From: Actinomadura macrotermitis
GTDB lineage: Bacteria; Actinomycetota; Actinomycetes; Streptosporangiales; Streptosporangiaceae
Length of the DNA: 64,000 nucleotides
Assembly (NCBI RefSeq): GCF_009604375.1
Contig: NZ_WEGH01000002.1
Coordinates: forward strand, 396,073 to 460,072
Reading direction: 5' to 3'
Both the position numbers and the translations under genes were made by a program. Shown one piece after another: positions 1 to 8,635 of the stretch. How positions within the stretch are numbered: position 1 is the first letter of the stretch; each line of letters begins with the position of its first letter. The notes under the pieces are model-generated. The model saw only the letters and a list, made by a program, of their open reading frames with translations, did no database searches and had not been told where the DNA came from.

Positions 1-1
1 G

Positions 2-265
2 GGCAGCTCCGGCCGGCTCGGGCTGGAGCGGGTGTTCACGCCGCCGCCCGCGTACAGCCCGGTCGTCCGGATCGAGCGCCAGGACCACCGGGAGGAGATC
101 GTCCTGCCACCGGCGGACCAGTTCGCCAACGTCGTCGGCCTCTTCGCCGCCGCCGTGCGCGAGGGCGGCGATCTGACGTCCTGGAACGAGGAGTCGCTGC
201 ACCGGGCAGGGCTGCTGGACGACATCCGCGACAAGGCCGAGTACACCCGCGTTTCCCGGGCTTGA
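2..265 (+). CDS. Gfo/Idh/MocA-type oxidoreductase, C-terminal fragment (cut by window edge)
   Basis: The reading frame is open to the left edge, so only the last 87 residues are seen. They contain a run of the kind found at the end of Gfo/Idh/MocA NAD(P)-dependent sugar oxidoreductases (ADQFANVVGLFAAAVREG, followed by a short helix and a charged tail). The catalytic Rossmann domain would lie outside the window, so substrate cannot be guessed. A GTG at 32 could act as a start but would leave an implausible 77-residue protein. A strong hairpin follows the stop. The family call rests on this tail alone and is moderate. Confidence 0.5.
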   Translation, partial: GSSGRLGLERVFTPPPAYSPVVRIERQDHREEIVLPPADQFANVVGLFAAAVREGGDLTSWNEESLHRAGLLDDIRDKAEYTRVSRA

Positions 266-268
266 ACC

Positions 269-305
269 GGACGCGGCACCGCCCGGGTGGGTCGGTGCCG
301 CGTCC
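269..305. terminator. Bidirectional terminator-like hairpin
   Basis: Perfect 13-bp arms (GGACGCGGCACCG and its complement) enclose an 11-nt loop. It lies between the ends of two convergent genes (stops at 265 and 327), where a shared terminator is expected. There is no T tract, as is usual in GC-rich actinobacteria. Confidence 0.7.
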
Positions 306-326
306 CTGCGAGGCGATGCCGTGCCG

Positions 327-1154
327 TCAGGCGGCGCCGCCCCGCACCGCGGTGACCACCAGGGTGGTGAAGTGATTCGTGAAGCTTCCGCCCGCCTCGT
401 CGATGGCTGCGCCGATGCCCGCCAGCACCTGGTCCAGGACGTCGCGGGGGAGCCGGGTGTGGAGGCCGGTCGTCGGCAGCTGGTCCAGCCACTCGTCGCG
501 GGTGTAGGTCTGCTCCCACGTGAAGTGCCACTGCTCCGCGTCGCCGAACGCGCCCGCCTGCCGCATGCCGTCGGCGGCCTTGTCCCCCAGCGCCGAGTAC
601 CCGCCCGCACCGGACGGCGCGGGCAGGCGGGCGGCGGGCGAGTCGGGGACGACCCGGCGGTAGACCTCGGCGAACGCCTCGCCGAGGTCGGGCGGCACCT
701 CGGCCGCGTTCCAGAACACCGCCAGCCGGCCACCGGGCCGCAGCGCCTCGGCGGCCTTGGCCGCGCCGACGACCGGATCGACCCAGTGCCAGGTCTGCCC
801 GGAGACGATCGCGTCGAAGTGCCGGCCGCGGGGGTCCCACTCCTCGAACGTCGCCACCTCGACCTCGAGTCCGGTGCGCCGCGCGAAGTCCGCCATGCGC
901 TCGTCCGGCTCGACCCCGAGCACCGTGCAGCCGGCCGCCCGGAACTGCCGGGCGGCGATGCCGGTGCCGATCCCGACGTCGAGCAGGCGCGGCCCCGGGC
1001 TGGCGGCGGTGATCGCCGCCACCATGGCGTCGGGGTAGCGGGGCCGTGTCCGGTCATAGCGTTCGGCGTCCACGCCGAACGACTCCGCTGCCCGCTTGGC
1101 CTCCCCGGGCGTGAAAATCGAGGCGGGCGCGTTCTCCGGCGGTTGAGTGGTCAT
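327..1154 (-). CDS. Class I SAM-dependent methyltransferase
   Basis: This 275-residue protein has the class I methyltransferase fold signature: motif I LLDVGIGTGIAARQF at about 57-71, an acidic post-I residue in VLGVEPDERM, and a later LRPGGRLAVFWN strand. The FDAIVSGQTWHWVD segment is typical of the small-molecule subgroup (Methyltransf_11/25). The acceptor cannot be told from sequence. It is transcribed away from a glycosyltransferase at 1284, and the two might modify the same small molecule, but no other biosynthetic genes sit nearby. No Shine-Dalgarno is present. A TAGAGT hexamer lies exactly six bases before the ATG, so the message is probably leaderless. Confidence 0.8.
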   Translation of the reverse strand: MTTQPPENAPASIFTPGEAKRAAESFGVDAERYDRTRPRYPDAMVAAITAASPGPRLLDVGIGTGIAARQFRAAGCTVLGVEPDERMADFARRTGLEVEVATFEEWDPRGRHFDAIVSGQTWHWVDPVVGAAKAAEALRPGGRLAVFWNAAEVPPDLGEAFAEVYRRVVPDSPAARLPAPSGAGGYSALGDKAADGMRQAGAFGDAEQWHFTWEQTYTRDEWLDQLPTTGLHTRLPRDVLDQVLAGIGAAIDEAGGSFTNHFTTLVVTAVRGGAA

Positions 1155-1160
1155 GCGCCC

Positions 1161-1166
1161 ACTCTA
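1161..1166 (-). promoter_or_regulatory. Predicted -10 element of a leaderless promoter
   Basis: On the minus strand TAGAGT is followed by six bases and then the ATG of the methyltransferase at 1154. That spacing puts the transcription start on the A of the start codon. It agrees with the absence of a ribosome binding site. No convincing -35 is seen. Confidence 0.45.
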
Positions 1167-1283
1167 AGAGGGCGCTTGCCCATTGGTCAATCGGGCGCCC
1201 CCGCGATTAGCAGCCGGAGCGCCGTCCGAATACCCCCAAAATTCGCAATTGCCACCCCCATGGCCATCCGCCAACGTCGATTC

Positions 1284-2462
1284 ATGCGCATCCTTTTCCT
1301 TCCGTTCTCGGCGCCGTCGCACTACCTGCCGATGGTGCCGCTGATCTGGGCCTTCCGTGCCGCGGGCCACGACGTCCGGGTGGCGGCGCAGCCGTCCGTC
1401 ACGGCCGCCGTCGTCGGTTCCGGCCTGCCGCTCGTCCCCGTCGCCGAGTCCTACGACATGGCGGTCGAGGTCCGCCGGAACCGCCGGCTCCTCGACGGGG
1501 CCGACAGCGACCCGATGGCGATGTTCCGGGCGATGACCGAGTCGCACACCGCGCTCGCCCGCGCCGTCGCCGCCGACGCCGTCCCGCTCGCCCGCGACTG
1601 GCGCCCCGATCTCGTCGTGGGCGATCCGCTCATGCTCGCCGCCCCGATCGTCGCCGCGCGGGCCCGGGTCCCGCTGGTGACGCAGCTGTGGGGGGCCGAC
1701 ATCATGCGGATGTTCGGCTACCCCGGCGCGGGCCAGCCGGTGGAGGACTGGCCCGAGTCTCTGCGGGCCCTCCACGCGGAATACGGATGCGAGCCGAAAC
1801 CCGAGAGCGCCACCGCCACGATCGACGCCTGCACGACGCGCTTGCAGGTCAGCGAGATCCCGTCCCGGATTCCGATGCGGTTCGTCCCCTACAACGGCGC
1901 AAGCGTCATCCCGCCGGCCCTCGTGAGCCCGCCCCGGAAACGGCGCGTCCTGGTCACCTGGGGATCGATGCTGGTCCGCCGCGAGGGCATCGGAAGCTTC
2001 CCGCTGACCGACGTGATGGACTCCCTGGCGGACTTCGACGTGGAGATCGTCCTCGCCGTGGCGGGCCGGGACCGCGAGTTCACCGAGAGCCTGCCGCCCG
2101 CGGTCAGGGTCGTCGAGAACATCCCGCTCAACGAGATCCTGCCGACCTGCCACGCGATCGTCCACCACGGCGGCAGCGGCACGATGATGACGGCCGCCTG
2201 CCACGGCGTCCCGCAGGTTTCCCTCACGGCGACCCCCGATGTGGTCGCCTACTGCGACCGCATGGCCGCCACCGGAGCAGGCACCAACATCCCCGTGGCG
2301 ACCGCGACCCCCGGCCTGGTGAAGTCCGCGATAACAGAAGCCCTGACCAACGAGAAGGTCCGGGACGCCGCCAACGATCTCCGCACCGAAATGGCGGCAC
2401 AACCCGCCCCGGCCGAGGTCGTCGATCGCCTGGTCCGGCTGGCGTCCTCTGCCACCGGTTAG
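1284..2462 (+). CDS. Macrolide-type glycosyltransferase (GT1, EryCIII/MGT-like)
   Basis: This 392-residue GT-B enzyme starts MRILFLPFSAPSHYLPMVPL, the usual N-terminal strand of actinobacterial natural-product glycosyltransferases. Near residue 293 it has HHGGSGTMMTAACHGVPQV, the nucleotide-sugar binding motif of the C-terminal domain. It would move an activated sugar, often a deoxysugar, to a lipophilic acceptor in the cytoplasm. The ATG at 1284 is chosen because homologues begin at this strand; an in-frame ATG at 1260 is possible. Neither has a clear ribosome binding site. No deoxysugar synthesis genes are nearby, so it may serve detoxification or a lone tailoring role. Confidence 0.8.
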   Translation: MRILFLPFSAPSHYLPMVPLIWAFRAAGHDVRVAAQPSVTAAVVGSGLPLVPVAESYDMAVEVRRNRRLLDGADSDPMAMFRAMTESHTALARAVAADAVPLARDWRPDLVVGDPLMLAAPIVAARARVPLVTQLWGADIMRMFGYPGAGQPVEDWPESLRALHAEYGCEPKPESATATIDACTTRLQVSEIPSRIPMRFVPYNGASVIPPALVSPPRKRRVLVTWGSMLVRREGIGSFPLTDVMDSLADFDVEIVLAVAGRDREFTESLPPAVRVVENIPLNEILPTCHAIVHHGGSGTMMTAACHGVPQVSLTATPDVVAYCDRMAATGAGTNIPVATATPGLVKSAITEALTNEKVRDAANDLRTEMAAQPAPAEVVDRLVRLASSATG

Positions 2463-2495
2463 GTCGTGTTCCACAGTCCGGTGCGCCGTGATCGC

Positions 2496-2669
2496 TCATT
2501 GGGCGAGGTCTTCGGCAGAGGGCTCATCGACCGGCTCGATGGTGGGCCAGGGCAGCCGGCCCTTCTGGGTCACCAGCACCAGCCGGGGCTGAGCGCGGGG
2601 CCCCGGGCGGTGGGCGTCCGGGGCTTTGTGCGTTGGCGGGGGCGTTCGAGCAGGCAGGGTGATTCTCAA
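2496..2669 (-). pseudogene. ORF fragment, possible transposase C-terminal remnant
   Basis: An open frame of 57 codons lies between in-frame stops. It is rich in Pro and Arg and ends LVLVTQKGRLPWPTIEPVD and a short acidic tail. The Pro/Arg-rich tail resembles the C-terminal ends of some actinobacterial transposases, but I cannot assign a family and no catalytic part or inverted repeats are present. It fills most of the gap between the glycosyltransferase and the sulfonate operon. It could equally be chance coding in GC-rich DNA. Confidence 0.25.
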
Positions 2670-2880
2670 CTAAAACGGTAGGAATAGTTGCGTGGCGGGG
2701 GCCGGGCGTGTTCTCATGACGGCATGCGCGTTCGGGTCTCTCTCGTTCGGCGGCGGCATGTCGACCTCCGCCGTGTCACTGCTGCGAGCTGTCCGGCGGT
2801 CTGATCCGCCCGCTCCCTCTCTTCCGAACCCGTTTTCAGGTCCGTGTGTCGCCGGGCCGTGCTTCAGGAGTGATCCCCCC

Positions 2881-3903
2881 ATGCTCGACCACAGATTCCG
2901 TGTTGCCGGAGCCGCTGTACTCGGCCTTGCGCTCGCCGGGTGCGGGGCGTCCGCCACGGGCGCCACCGGCGGTGTCAAGATCGGCTACTTCCAGGGGGCC
3001 GTGGCCGGGCCCGAGGCTGTCGTGGCGGCCAACCCCGAGCTGGCCGCGAAGGTGCCCGGGAAGATCGAGCTGCGGCCCATCGACAGCGGGGTCGCCGGGA
3101 TGGCGCAGCTGCGGGCCGGTGCCTTCCCGTTCGTGTCCGGGGTGGGCAACCCGCCGCTGGTGGGGGCGTTCAGCAACGGGACGGACGTCAAGGCGGTGTT
3201 CGTCGAGAGCATCGACGCGTCCGGGCTGGCCGTCAACGACAAGATCAAGGCGCCCGGCGACCTGACGAAGGTCGGTGTGCTGGTCGGGTCCACGCTGGAC
3301 TTCCAGCTGCGGGGATGGCTCGCGTCGCAGCGGCTGACCGGCAAGGTGCAGATCGCCAGTTTCGCCAGTGAGGCCGCGGAGGCCGCCGCCTGGAAGGCCG
3401 GCAAGATCGACGCGGTCTACATCAGCCGGTCGTTCCTGCTGGAGCTGCAGAAGCACAAGGCGAGGGTGCTGGTGGCCTCGGCCGACGTCGCCAAGCTCGG
3501 GTACGCGGCGGTCAACCTGCTGGCTGTCACCTCGGCCTACGCCAAGCAGCATCCCGATGTCGTGCAGGGGCTCGTCTGCCAGATCTCCAAGGCGCAGACG
3601 CTGGTGAAGGGGCCTGACGTCGGCAAGTACGTGACGCCCGCGTCGCGGTTCCTCGGCGTGAAGCCGGAGGACGCGATCACGGCCACCAAGTCCTATCCGT
3701 ATGTGCCGGCGGAGGAGGAGGGGGCTTGGCTGAAGGGAGCCGATGGGAAGGCTTCCTCGGGACGGCTCGCGCAGAACTTCAAGCTGACCGGTGAGTTCCT
3801 CGTCGCGCAGGGACGGGCGAAGTCCGTGCCCACCGCCGAGCAGATCGCCGCTCACATCGACCCCTCGTTCTGGGACAAGGCGCAGGCGGGAGGTTGCAAA
3901 TGA
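2881..3903 (+). CDS. tauA: Sulfonate/taurine ABC transporter substrate-binding lipoprotein (TauA/SsuA-like)
   Basis: A 340-residue periplasmic-binding-type protein with a lipoprotein signal (LALAGC lipobox near residue 20). The mature part begins VKIGYFQGAVAGPEA and contains the type-2 binding fold of NMT1/SsuA proteins. The ATG at 2881 follows AGGAG by ten bases; the frame stays open upstream, but that extension has no signal peptide. Its stop overlaps the ATPase start (ATGA), and the set ends with a TauD-like dioxygenase. Together they indicate uptake and desulfonation of taurine or a related alkanesulfonate as a sulfur source. The exact substrate is inferred from context; nitrate or other ligands are bound by relatives. 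Confidence 0.78.
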   Translation: MLDHRFRVAGAAVLGLALAGCGASATGATGGVKIGYFQGAVAGPEAVVAANPELAAKVPGKIELRPIDSGVAGMAQLRAGAFPFVSGVGNPPLVGAFSNGTDVKAVFVESIDASGLAVNDKIKAPGDLTKVGVLVGSTLDFQLRGWLASQRLTGKVQIASFASEAAEAAAWKAGKIDAVYISRSFLLELQKHKARVLVASADVAKLGYAAVNLLAVTSAYAKQHPDVVQGLVCQISKAQTLVKGPDVGKYVTPASRFLGVKPEDAITATKSYPYVPAEEEGAWLKGADGKASSGRLAQNFKLTGEFLVAQGRAKSVPTAEQIAAHIDPSFWDKAQAGGCK

Positions 3904-4694
3904 GCGCCGTCGTCGAGAGTCCCGCCGTCGCCGAGCAGGCGACGGGGGTGCGGATCCGGGACGTCCATAAGACGTTCCATCGGAAAAGGCGCCCCGGCCG
4001 TGCCGCTCTGGAGGGGGTCAGCCTCGACGTCGAGCCGGGCGAGTTCCTCTGCCTGCTCGGGCCGTCGGGGTGCGGGAAGTCCACGCTGCTCAGCATCATC
4101 GCCGGGTTCACGTCCGCTGATTCCGGTGAGGTGATCGTTGGCGGGCGGGCGGTCACCGGGCCTGGTCACGAGCGGGGTGTGCTCTTTCAGACGCCGAACC
4201 TGTTCCCGTGGCTGACCACCTGGCAGAACGTTCTGTACGGGCCCAAGGCCCGGGGCGTTCTCACCGCCGAGGTGCGGGAGGAAGCCGCGGAGCTGCTGGA
4301 GACCGTGGGCCTCGCCGACGCGCGGGACGCCTATCCGCATGAGTTGTCCGGGGGGATGCGGCATCGGGCCGCTTTTGCCCGGGTGCTGATCAACCATCCG
4401 GGCGTCCTGCTGATGGACGAGCCGTTCGGCGCGCTCGACGCCATCACCCGGGCCGGCATGCAGCGCTTCCTGCTGGAGCTGTGGCAGAAGCGGCGCACCA
4501 CGATCGTGTTCGTCACCCACGACGTCGAGGAGGCGGCCCTGCTCGGCGACCGGGTGTGCGTGCTGTCGGCGCCGCCCGGCGGCACCAAGGCCGTCCTCGA
4601 CATCGGCCTGCCGCGGCCCCGCTCTTACGACGACACCGAGACGCTGGAGTTCGTGCAGGCCAAGCGGCGGATCAGGGAGGTGCTGGAGCGATGA
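3900..4694 (+). CDS. tauB: Sulfonate/taurine ABC transporter ATP-binding protein
   Basis: This 264-residue ABC ATPase has Walker A GPSGCGKST (about 54-62), Q-loop region FQTPNLFPWL, signature LSGGMRHR, Walker B VLLMDEPFGALD and the H-loop VTHDVEEA. This is the nitrate/sulfonate/taurine subfamily pattern. The ATG at 3900 overlaps the stop of the binding protein gene and is preceded by GGGAGG, so translation is probably coupled. It energises the permease encoded directly downstream, again with ATGA overlap. A TTG two codons earlier is a less likely start. Confidence 0.85.
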   Translation: MSAVVESPAVAEQATGVRIRDVHKTFHRKRRPGRAALEGVSLDVEPGEFLCLLGPSGCGKSTLLSIIAGFTSADSGEVIVGGRAVTGPGHERGVLFQTPNLFPWLTTWQNVLYGPKARGVLTAEVREEAAELLETVGLADARDAYPHELSGGMRHRAAFARVLINHPGVLLMDEPFGALDAITRAGMQRFLLELWQKRRTTIVFVTHDVEEAALLGDRVCVLSAPPGGTKAVLDIGLPRPRSYDDTETLEFVQAKRRIREVLER

Positions 4695-5500
4695 CCGCTG
4701 TGATCGAGGCCGTCGTCGTGCCGCGGCGGCGCCGCTCTTACCGGCGGGTCGGCACCGGGGCCGGCTCGCTCGTGCTGGTGCTGGTGCTCTGGGAGGCCGC
4801 GGCCCGGGTCATCGGTGATCCGGTCACGCTGCCGACCGTCACCGAGACCGTGCGCACCTTCGGCGAGTACCTCGCCAAGCCCTACCCGGAGGTGCAGGGC
4901 AAGACGCTGCTGCAGGACGCGCTGATCAGTACCGGCCGCATCCTCGCCGGGTTCCTGCTCGGGTCCGCCGCGGGGCTGCTGCTCGGCGCGTCGATGGCGG
5001 GCGTGCGGGTGGTCCGCGAGCTCGCCGATCCGGTCATCGCGGTCGTCCGGCCGCTGCCGCCGATCGCGTTCATCCCGCTGCTGGTCGTCTGGTTCGGCAT
5101 CGGCGAGACCTCGAAGATCGCGCTGATCCTCTTCGGGGTGCTGCCGGTGGTGACCGTCGCGACGCTCGGCGCGCTGGACGCCGTCCCCGCCGAGCTGGGC
5201 CACGCCAGCCGCAGCCTCGGCGCCTCGCCGCTGCACACGATGCTGCACGTGCGGCTGCGCGCCGCGGTGCCCGGCGTCATCACCGGCATGCGCATCGCGA
5301 TGGGCGGCGCCTGGACCGCCATCATCGCCGCCGAGATGATCGCCGCCACCGGCGGCGTCGGCTTCCTGATCCTGCAGGCCGGCAACTACCTCCAGACCCC
5401 GCTGATCTTCAGCGGGATCGCCGAGATCGCCGTCCTCGGCTTCGTCTTCGACGGCCTGCTGCGGCTGCTGCTGCGGCTGGCCGACCCCACCGCCCGCTGA
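4691..5500 (+). CDS. tauC: Sulfonate/taurine ABC transporter permease
   Basis: A 269-residue membrane protein with about six hydrophobic segments and the EAA-type cytoplasmic loop (ELGHASRSLGASPLHTMLHV) that docks on the ATPase. It belongs to the SsuC/TauC branch of binding-protein-dependent permeases. It starts by ATGA overlap with the ATPase gene and ends 17 bases before the dioxygenase start, so all four genes form one operon. Confidence 0.85.
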   Translation: MTAVIEAVVVPRRRRSYRRVGTGAGSLVLVLVLWEAAARVIGDPVTLPTVTETVRTFGEYLAKPYPEVQGKTLLQDALISTGRILAGFLLGSAAGLLLGASMAGVRVVRELADPVIAVVRPLPPIAFIPLLVVWFGIGETSKIALILFGVLPVVTVATLGALDAVPAELGHASRSLGASPLHTMLHVRLRAAVPGVITGMRIAMGGAWTAIIAAEMIAATGGVGFLILQAGNYLQTPLIFSGIAEIAVLGFVFDGLLRLLLRLADPTAR

Positions 5501-5517
5501 TCCCGAAGGAGAGACCC

Positions 5518-6414
5518 GTGTCCGAGCCCCGCCCGATCGGCGGCCGCCTCGGCGCCGAGTACACCGGCGCCGACCCCAACGCCCTGCCCCTGGAGGAGAT
5601 CAACGCCGCGCTGCTGAAGCACCGGGTGCTGGTGTTCCGCGACGCCGGCCTGGACGACGAGGGCCAGCTGCGCTTCGCCTCCCGGTTCGGCCCGCTGACC
5701 AAGGCCCACCCGACCGTCCCCTCCGTCGAGGGGCAGCCCGACATCCTGCCGGTGCGCGGCGAGGAGGGCATCCGCTCCAACACCTGGCACACCGACGTCA
5801 CGTTCATCCGCACCCCGCCGAGGCTGAGCACGCTGCGCGCCCTGGTCGTCCCCGCGCACGGCGGGAACACCCTGATCGCCGACTCCGCCGCGGCCTACCG
5901 CGACCTGCCCGAGCCGCTGCGCGAGTTCGCCGACCGGCTCTGGGCCGTCCACACCAACGACTACGACTACGCGCTGCCGCGCGTCAACGCCGACAAGGCG
6001 GCCGAGTACCGGCAGGTGTTCACCTCGCGCCGCTACCGGACCGCGCACCCCGTCGTGCGGGTGCACCCCGAGACGGGCGAGCGCGGCCTGTTCATCGGCG
6101 GGTTCGCGCAGAAGCTCGTCGGCCTCTCGGGGACCGAGTCGCGCGACATCCTGCGCCTGCTGCAGGCCTACGTGACGCGCCCGGAGAACGTCCTGCGCGT
6201 CCAGTGGAACCCGGGCGACCTGGTCCTGTTCGACAACCGCATCACCCAGCACTACGCCCCCGACGACTACGGCGACCAGCCGCGCGTCCTGCACCGTGTC
6301 ACCGTCGCCGGGGACGTCCCGGTCGGCGTCACCGGCGACACCAGCTACATCATCGAGGGCGACGACGCCGACCACTACACGGCGCTCCCCCGGGAGGAGG
6401 CGCTCGCCGGCTGA
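5518..6414 (+). CDS. tauD: TauD/TfdA-family Fe(II)/2-oxoglutarate dioxygenase
   Basis: The 298-residue protein carries the facial triad of the TauD/TfdA family: H91 and D93 in NTWHTDVTF, and H245 in FDNRITQHYAPDD. The Arg in QPRVLHRVTV would bind 2-oxoglutarate. Such enzymes hydroxylate taurine or other alkanesulfonates so that sulfite is released. Its place at the end of a sulfonate transporter operon supports that role. Members of this fold also act on alkyl sulfates and phenoxyacetates, so the substrate is not proven. GTG start with AAGGAG seven bases upstream. A perfect 14-bp hairpin follows. Confidence 0.82.
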   Translation: MSEPRPIGGRLGAEYTGADPNALPLEEINAALLKHRVLVFRDAGLDDEGQLRFASRFGPLTKAHPTVPSVEGQPDILPVRGEEGIRSNTWHTDVTFIRTPPRLSTLRALVVPAHGGNTLIADSAAAYRDLPEPLREFADRLWAVHTNDYDYALPRVNADKAAEYRQVFTSRRYRTAHPVVRVHPETGERGLFIGGFAQKLVGLSGTESRDILRLLQAYVTRPENVLRVQWNPGDLVLFDNRITQHYAPDDYGDQPRVLHRVTVAGDVPVGVTGDTSYIIEGDDADHYTALPREEALAG

Positions 6415-6422
6415 GCCGCCTG

Positions 6423-6454
6423 AACGGGCCTGGGCGGCGTCGCCCAGGCCCGTT
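6423..6454. terminator. Bidirectional terminator hairpin
   Basis: Perfect 14-bp arms (AACGGGCCTGGGCG and complement) around a four-base loop. It sits between the convergent dioxygenase and tandem-repeat protein genes, whose stops are at 6414 and 6461, and is followed by TT on the plus strand. Confidence 0.85.
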
Positions 6455-6460
6455 TCGGCG

Positions 6461-7369
6461 TCAGCGGGCCCAGATGGCGGCGTAGCGGGCGTTCGCGCCC
6501 GCGCCGCCGGCGGCCACCTGGATCGGGTGGAAGCCGCGGGCCTTGAAGTAGTCGAACCGCTGCTGGTAGCCCGACGACGACATGCCGGTGTACTCGTACC
6601 AGGCGCCGATCCGGTCGTTGCGCCAGATGGCGGTGTAGGTCAGGCCGGTGCCGACCGCCACGAACGACGGGCGCCAGCCGCGCTTCATCTGCGCCTGGAA
6701 CAGCTTGTCGTGCGCGGCGAAGGACCTGGCCACCGACACGTTCCACTTCACGTGGCGCGGGTTGGCGTTCCAGACCGCGACGTAGCGCGGGGACTTGGCG
6801 CTGCCGTAGGCGTCCACCGACACCGGGATGAAGCCGTGCTGGGCGGCGTACTTGTTGTACTTGGCCAGCCCGGCGGCGGTGAGGTTGGCGTGGGCGGAGA
6901 ACTTGCCGCCCTTCTTCTCGAAGATGCCCGCGTAGAGCGCCGTCTTGCCCTCGCCGGTGGCGGTGACGACGGTCGGCTGGTAGCCCTTCTTGCGCAGCGC
7001 GTTGAACGACGACTGGAAGCCGGCGGCGTTCTTCCCGACGACCTCGGTGAAGGCGGGCCCGGACCGCTTGACCCACACGGCCGCGTAGGCGGGGTTGGCC
7101 CGGTTGGAGACGTTCAGCGAGATGGGCCGGTAGCCGGCGCCCTTCAGCTTCTTGTAGGCCGCCAGGTGATAGGCGGCCGTCTTGCCGTGGTAGGCGTAGA
7201 ACGCCGTGCGCGCCGCGGCGGCGGCGTCGGCGGCGACCGGCGCCGCGGTGCGCGGCCGGGCGTCGGCGGACGACCCCGACACCTGCGCGACGGTGACCGG
7301 CACGGCGATCCCGACGGCCAGCACGGCGGCCGCCGCGATGCCCCGGCGGCGGGTGAGGTACTGCTTCAT
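6461..7369 (-). CDS. Secreted tandem-repeat protein (BTRD1-like)
   Basis: A 302-residue exported protein. It begins MKQYLTRRRG, then a hydrophobic segment (AAAAVLAVGIAVPVTVAQV) of a signal peptide. The rest is built from four or five units of about 45-50 residues with the pattern G-[FY]-x-P-[IT]-x-V then YAAVW or YTAIW, as in YRPISL...YAAVW, WRPSFV...YTAIW and FHPIQV...YAAIW. This matches the bacterial tandem repeat domain 1 seen in secreted actinobacterial proteins and fungal polyglycine hydrolases. Its function is unknown. ATG at 7369 is preceded by AGGAG at good spacing. It faces away from the dehydrogenase at 7586. Confidence 0.75.
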   Translation of the reverse strand: MKQYLTRRRGIAAAAVLAVGIAVPVTVAQVSGSSADARPRTAAPVAADAAAAARTAFYAYHGKTAAYHLAAYKKLKGAGYRPISLNVSNRANPAYAAVWVKRSGPAFTEVVGKNAAGFQSSFNALRKKGYQPTVVTATGEGKTALYAGIFEKKGGKFSAHANLTAAGLAKYNKYAAQHGFIPVSVDAYGSAKSPRYVAVWNANPRHVKWNVSVARSFAAHDKLFQAQMKRGWRPSFVAVGTGLTYTAIWRNDRIGAWYEYTGMSSSGYQQRFDYFKARGFHPIQVAAGGAGANARYAAIWAR

Positions 7370-7426
7370 CGACACACACTCCTGTTTCCGGCCGTGTCCG
7401 GAATGCATGGCGGGGACACGACCTAA

Positions 7427-7451
7427 CCGGGCGATCGTAGCGATCGCCCGG
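7427..7451. promoter_or_regulatory. Perfect inverted repeat in divergent intergenic region
   Basis: Arms of 11 bp (CCGGGCGATCG) flank the three bases TAG. It lies between two divergently transcribed genes, so it is better placed as an operator or structured leader than as a terminator. No regulator gene is adjacent. Confidence 0.5.
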
Positions 7452-7585
7452 CGCGCGGGGAGCGCCGATGGGCGAAGGCCGATGTTCCCCGCCGCGGCCA
7501 CGGGGGAAGAGCCACCTGGTAAGAGGACGATCAGGCCAGGTCAGCGCCGGGCCGCCGGGCGAGGGGCCCGAGACAAGGAGACGAC

Positions 7586-8632
7586 ATGCAGGCCTTGACC
7601 GTGGTCCCGTCGCAGCAGGGCTCGCTGGCGGTCACCGAGGTGCCCGATCCGGTGCCGGCCGACGGGGAGCTGCTCGTCGACGGGATCGCCGTCGGCGTCT
7701 GCGGGACCGACCGGGAGATCGCCAACGGCGAGTACGGGTGGGCGCCGCCGGGGCGGGAGCGGCTCGTCATCGGGCACGAGTCCCTCGGGCGGGTCCGCGA
7801 GGCGCCCCCCGGCAGCGGGTTCGCGCCCGGCGACCTGGCCGTCGGGGTGGTCCGCCGGCCCGACCCGGTGCCGTGCGGCGCCTGCGCGCACGGCCAGTTC
7901 GACATGTGCCGCAACGGCCGCTACCGCGAGCGCGGCATCAAGGAGCTCGACGGGTACGCCTCCCAGGCCTGGACGGTGCCGGCCGACTACGCCGTCCGCC
8001 TCGACAAGGACCTGGCCGACGTCGGCATGCTGATGGAGCCGACCACCGTCGTGGCCAAGGCGTGGGACGAGATCGAGAAGATCGGCTCCCGGGCCTGGTT
8101 CGAGCCGCGCACCGTCCTGGTCACCGGCGCGGGGCCGATCGGCCTGCTGGCCGCGATGCTGGGGGCGCAGCGGGGCCTGGAGGTGCACGTGCTCGACCGG
8201 GTCACCGACGGCCCGAAGCCGGACCTGGTCGCCGGCCTCGGCGCGACCTACCACCACGGGGACATCGCCGACGTCGGGTTCGCCCCCGACGTCATCATCG
8301 AGGCGACCGCCGTCGGGAAGCTGGTGTTCGACTCCATGACGGCCGTCGGCCCCTACGGCATCGTCTGCCTCACCGGGGTGTCCCCCACCGGCCGCGACCT
8401 GACCGTCGACGCGGGCTCCATCAACCGGGACCTGGTGCTGGAGAACGCGGTGACCTTCGGCTCGGTGAACGCCAACCTGACGCACTACGCCATGGCCGCC
8501 GACGCGCTGGCCAAGGCGGACGTGAACTGGCTGCGCCGGCTGATCACCCGCCGCGTCCCGCTGGCGGACTTCGCCCGCGCGTTCACCGCCGAGGCCGACG
8601 ACATCAAGGTCGTCATCGAGGTCGGCGGCTAG
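7586..8632 (+). CDS. Glucose 1-dehydrogenase-like MDR oxidoreductase
   Basis: This 348-residue zinc-type medium-chain dehydrogenase has the catalytic zinc Cys in GVCGTDREI, the GHES motif, a structural-zinc-like cluster (CGACAHGQFDMC) and a nucleotide-binding VTGAGPIGLLAAMLGAQ. The C-terminal pattern (NRDLVLENAVTFGSVNAN) is that of the glucose dehydrogenase C-terminal domain. The family oxidises aldoses such as glucose with NAD(P)+. Start ATG follows AAGGAGACGAC. It is a single-gene unit converging on a lipoprotein gene, with only three bases between the two stops. Confidence 0.8.
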   Translation: MQALTVVPSQQGSLAVTEVPDPVPADGELLVDGIAVGVCGTDREIANGEYGWAPPGRERLVIGHESLGRVREAPPGSGFAPGDLAVGVVRRPDPVPCGACAHGQFDMCRNGRYRERGIKELDGYASQAWTVPADYAVRLDKDLADVGMLMEPTTVVAKAWDEIEKIGSRAWFEPRTVLVTGAGPIGLLAAMLGAQRGLEVHVLDRVTDGPKPDLVAGLGATYHHGDIADVGFAPDVIIEATAVGKLVFDSMTAVGPYGIVCLTGVSPTGRDLTVDAGSINRDLVLENAVTFGSVNANLTHYAMAADALAKADVNWLRRLITRRVPLADFARAFTAEADDIKVVIEVGG

Positions 8633-8635
8633 CCC

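Noticed and set aside
321..1283. N-terminal extension of the glycosyltransferase frame
   Set aside because: It is antisense to a real methyltransferase gene, and the glycosyltransferase fold begins at MRILFLPF.
327..2462. Natural-product cluster from the methyltransferase and glycosyltransferase
   Set aside because: No core biosynthetic, deoxysugar or resistance genes lie nearby.
2466..2681. Plus-strand 71-codon frame
   Set aside because: Opposite to the better minus-strand fragment; lacks any ribosome site or motif.
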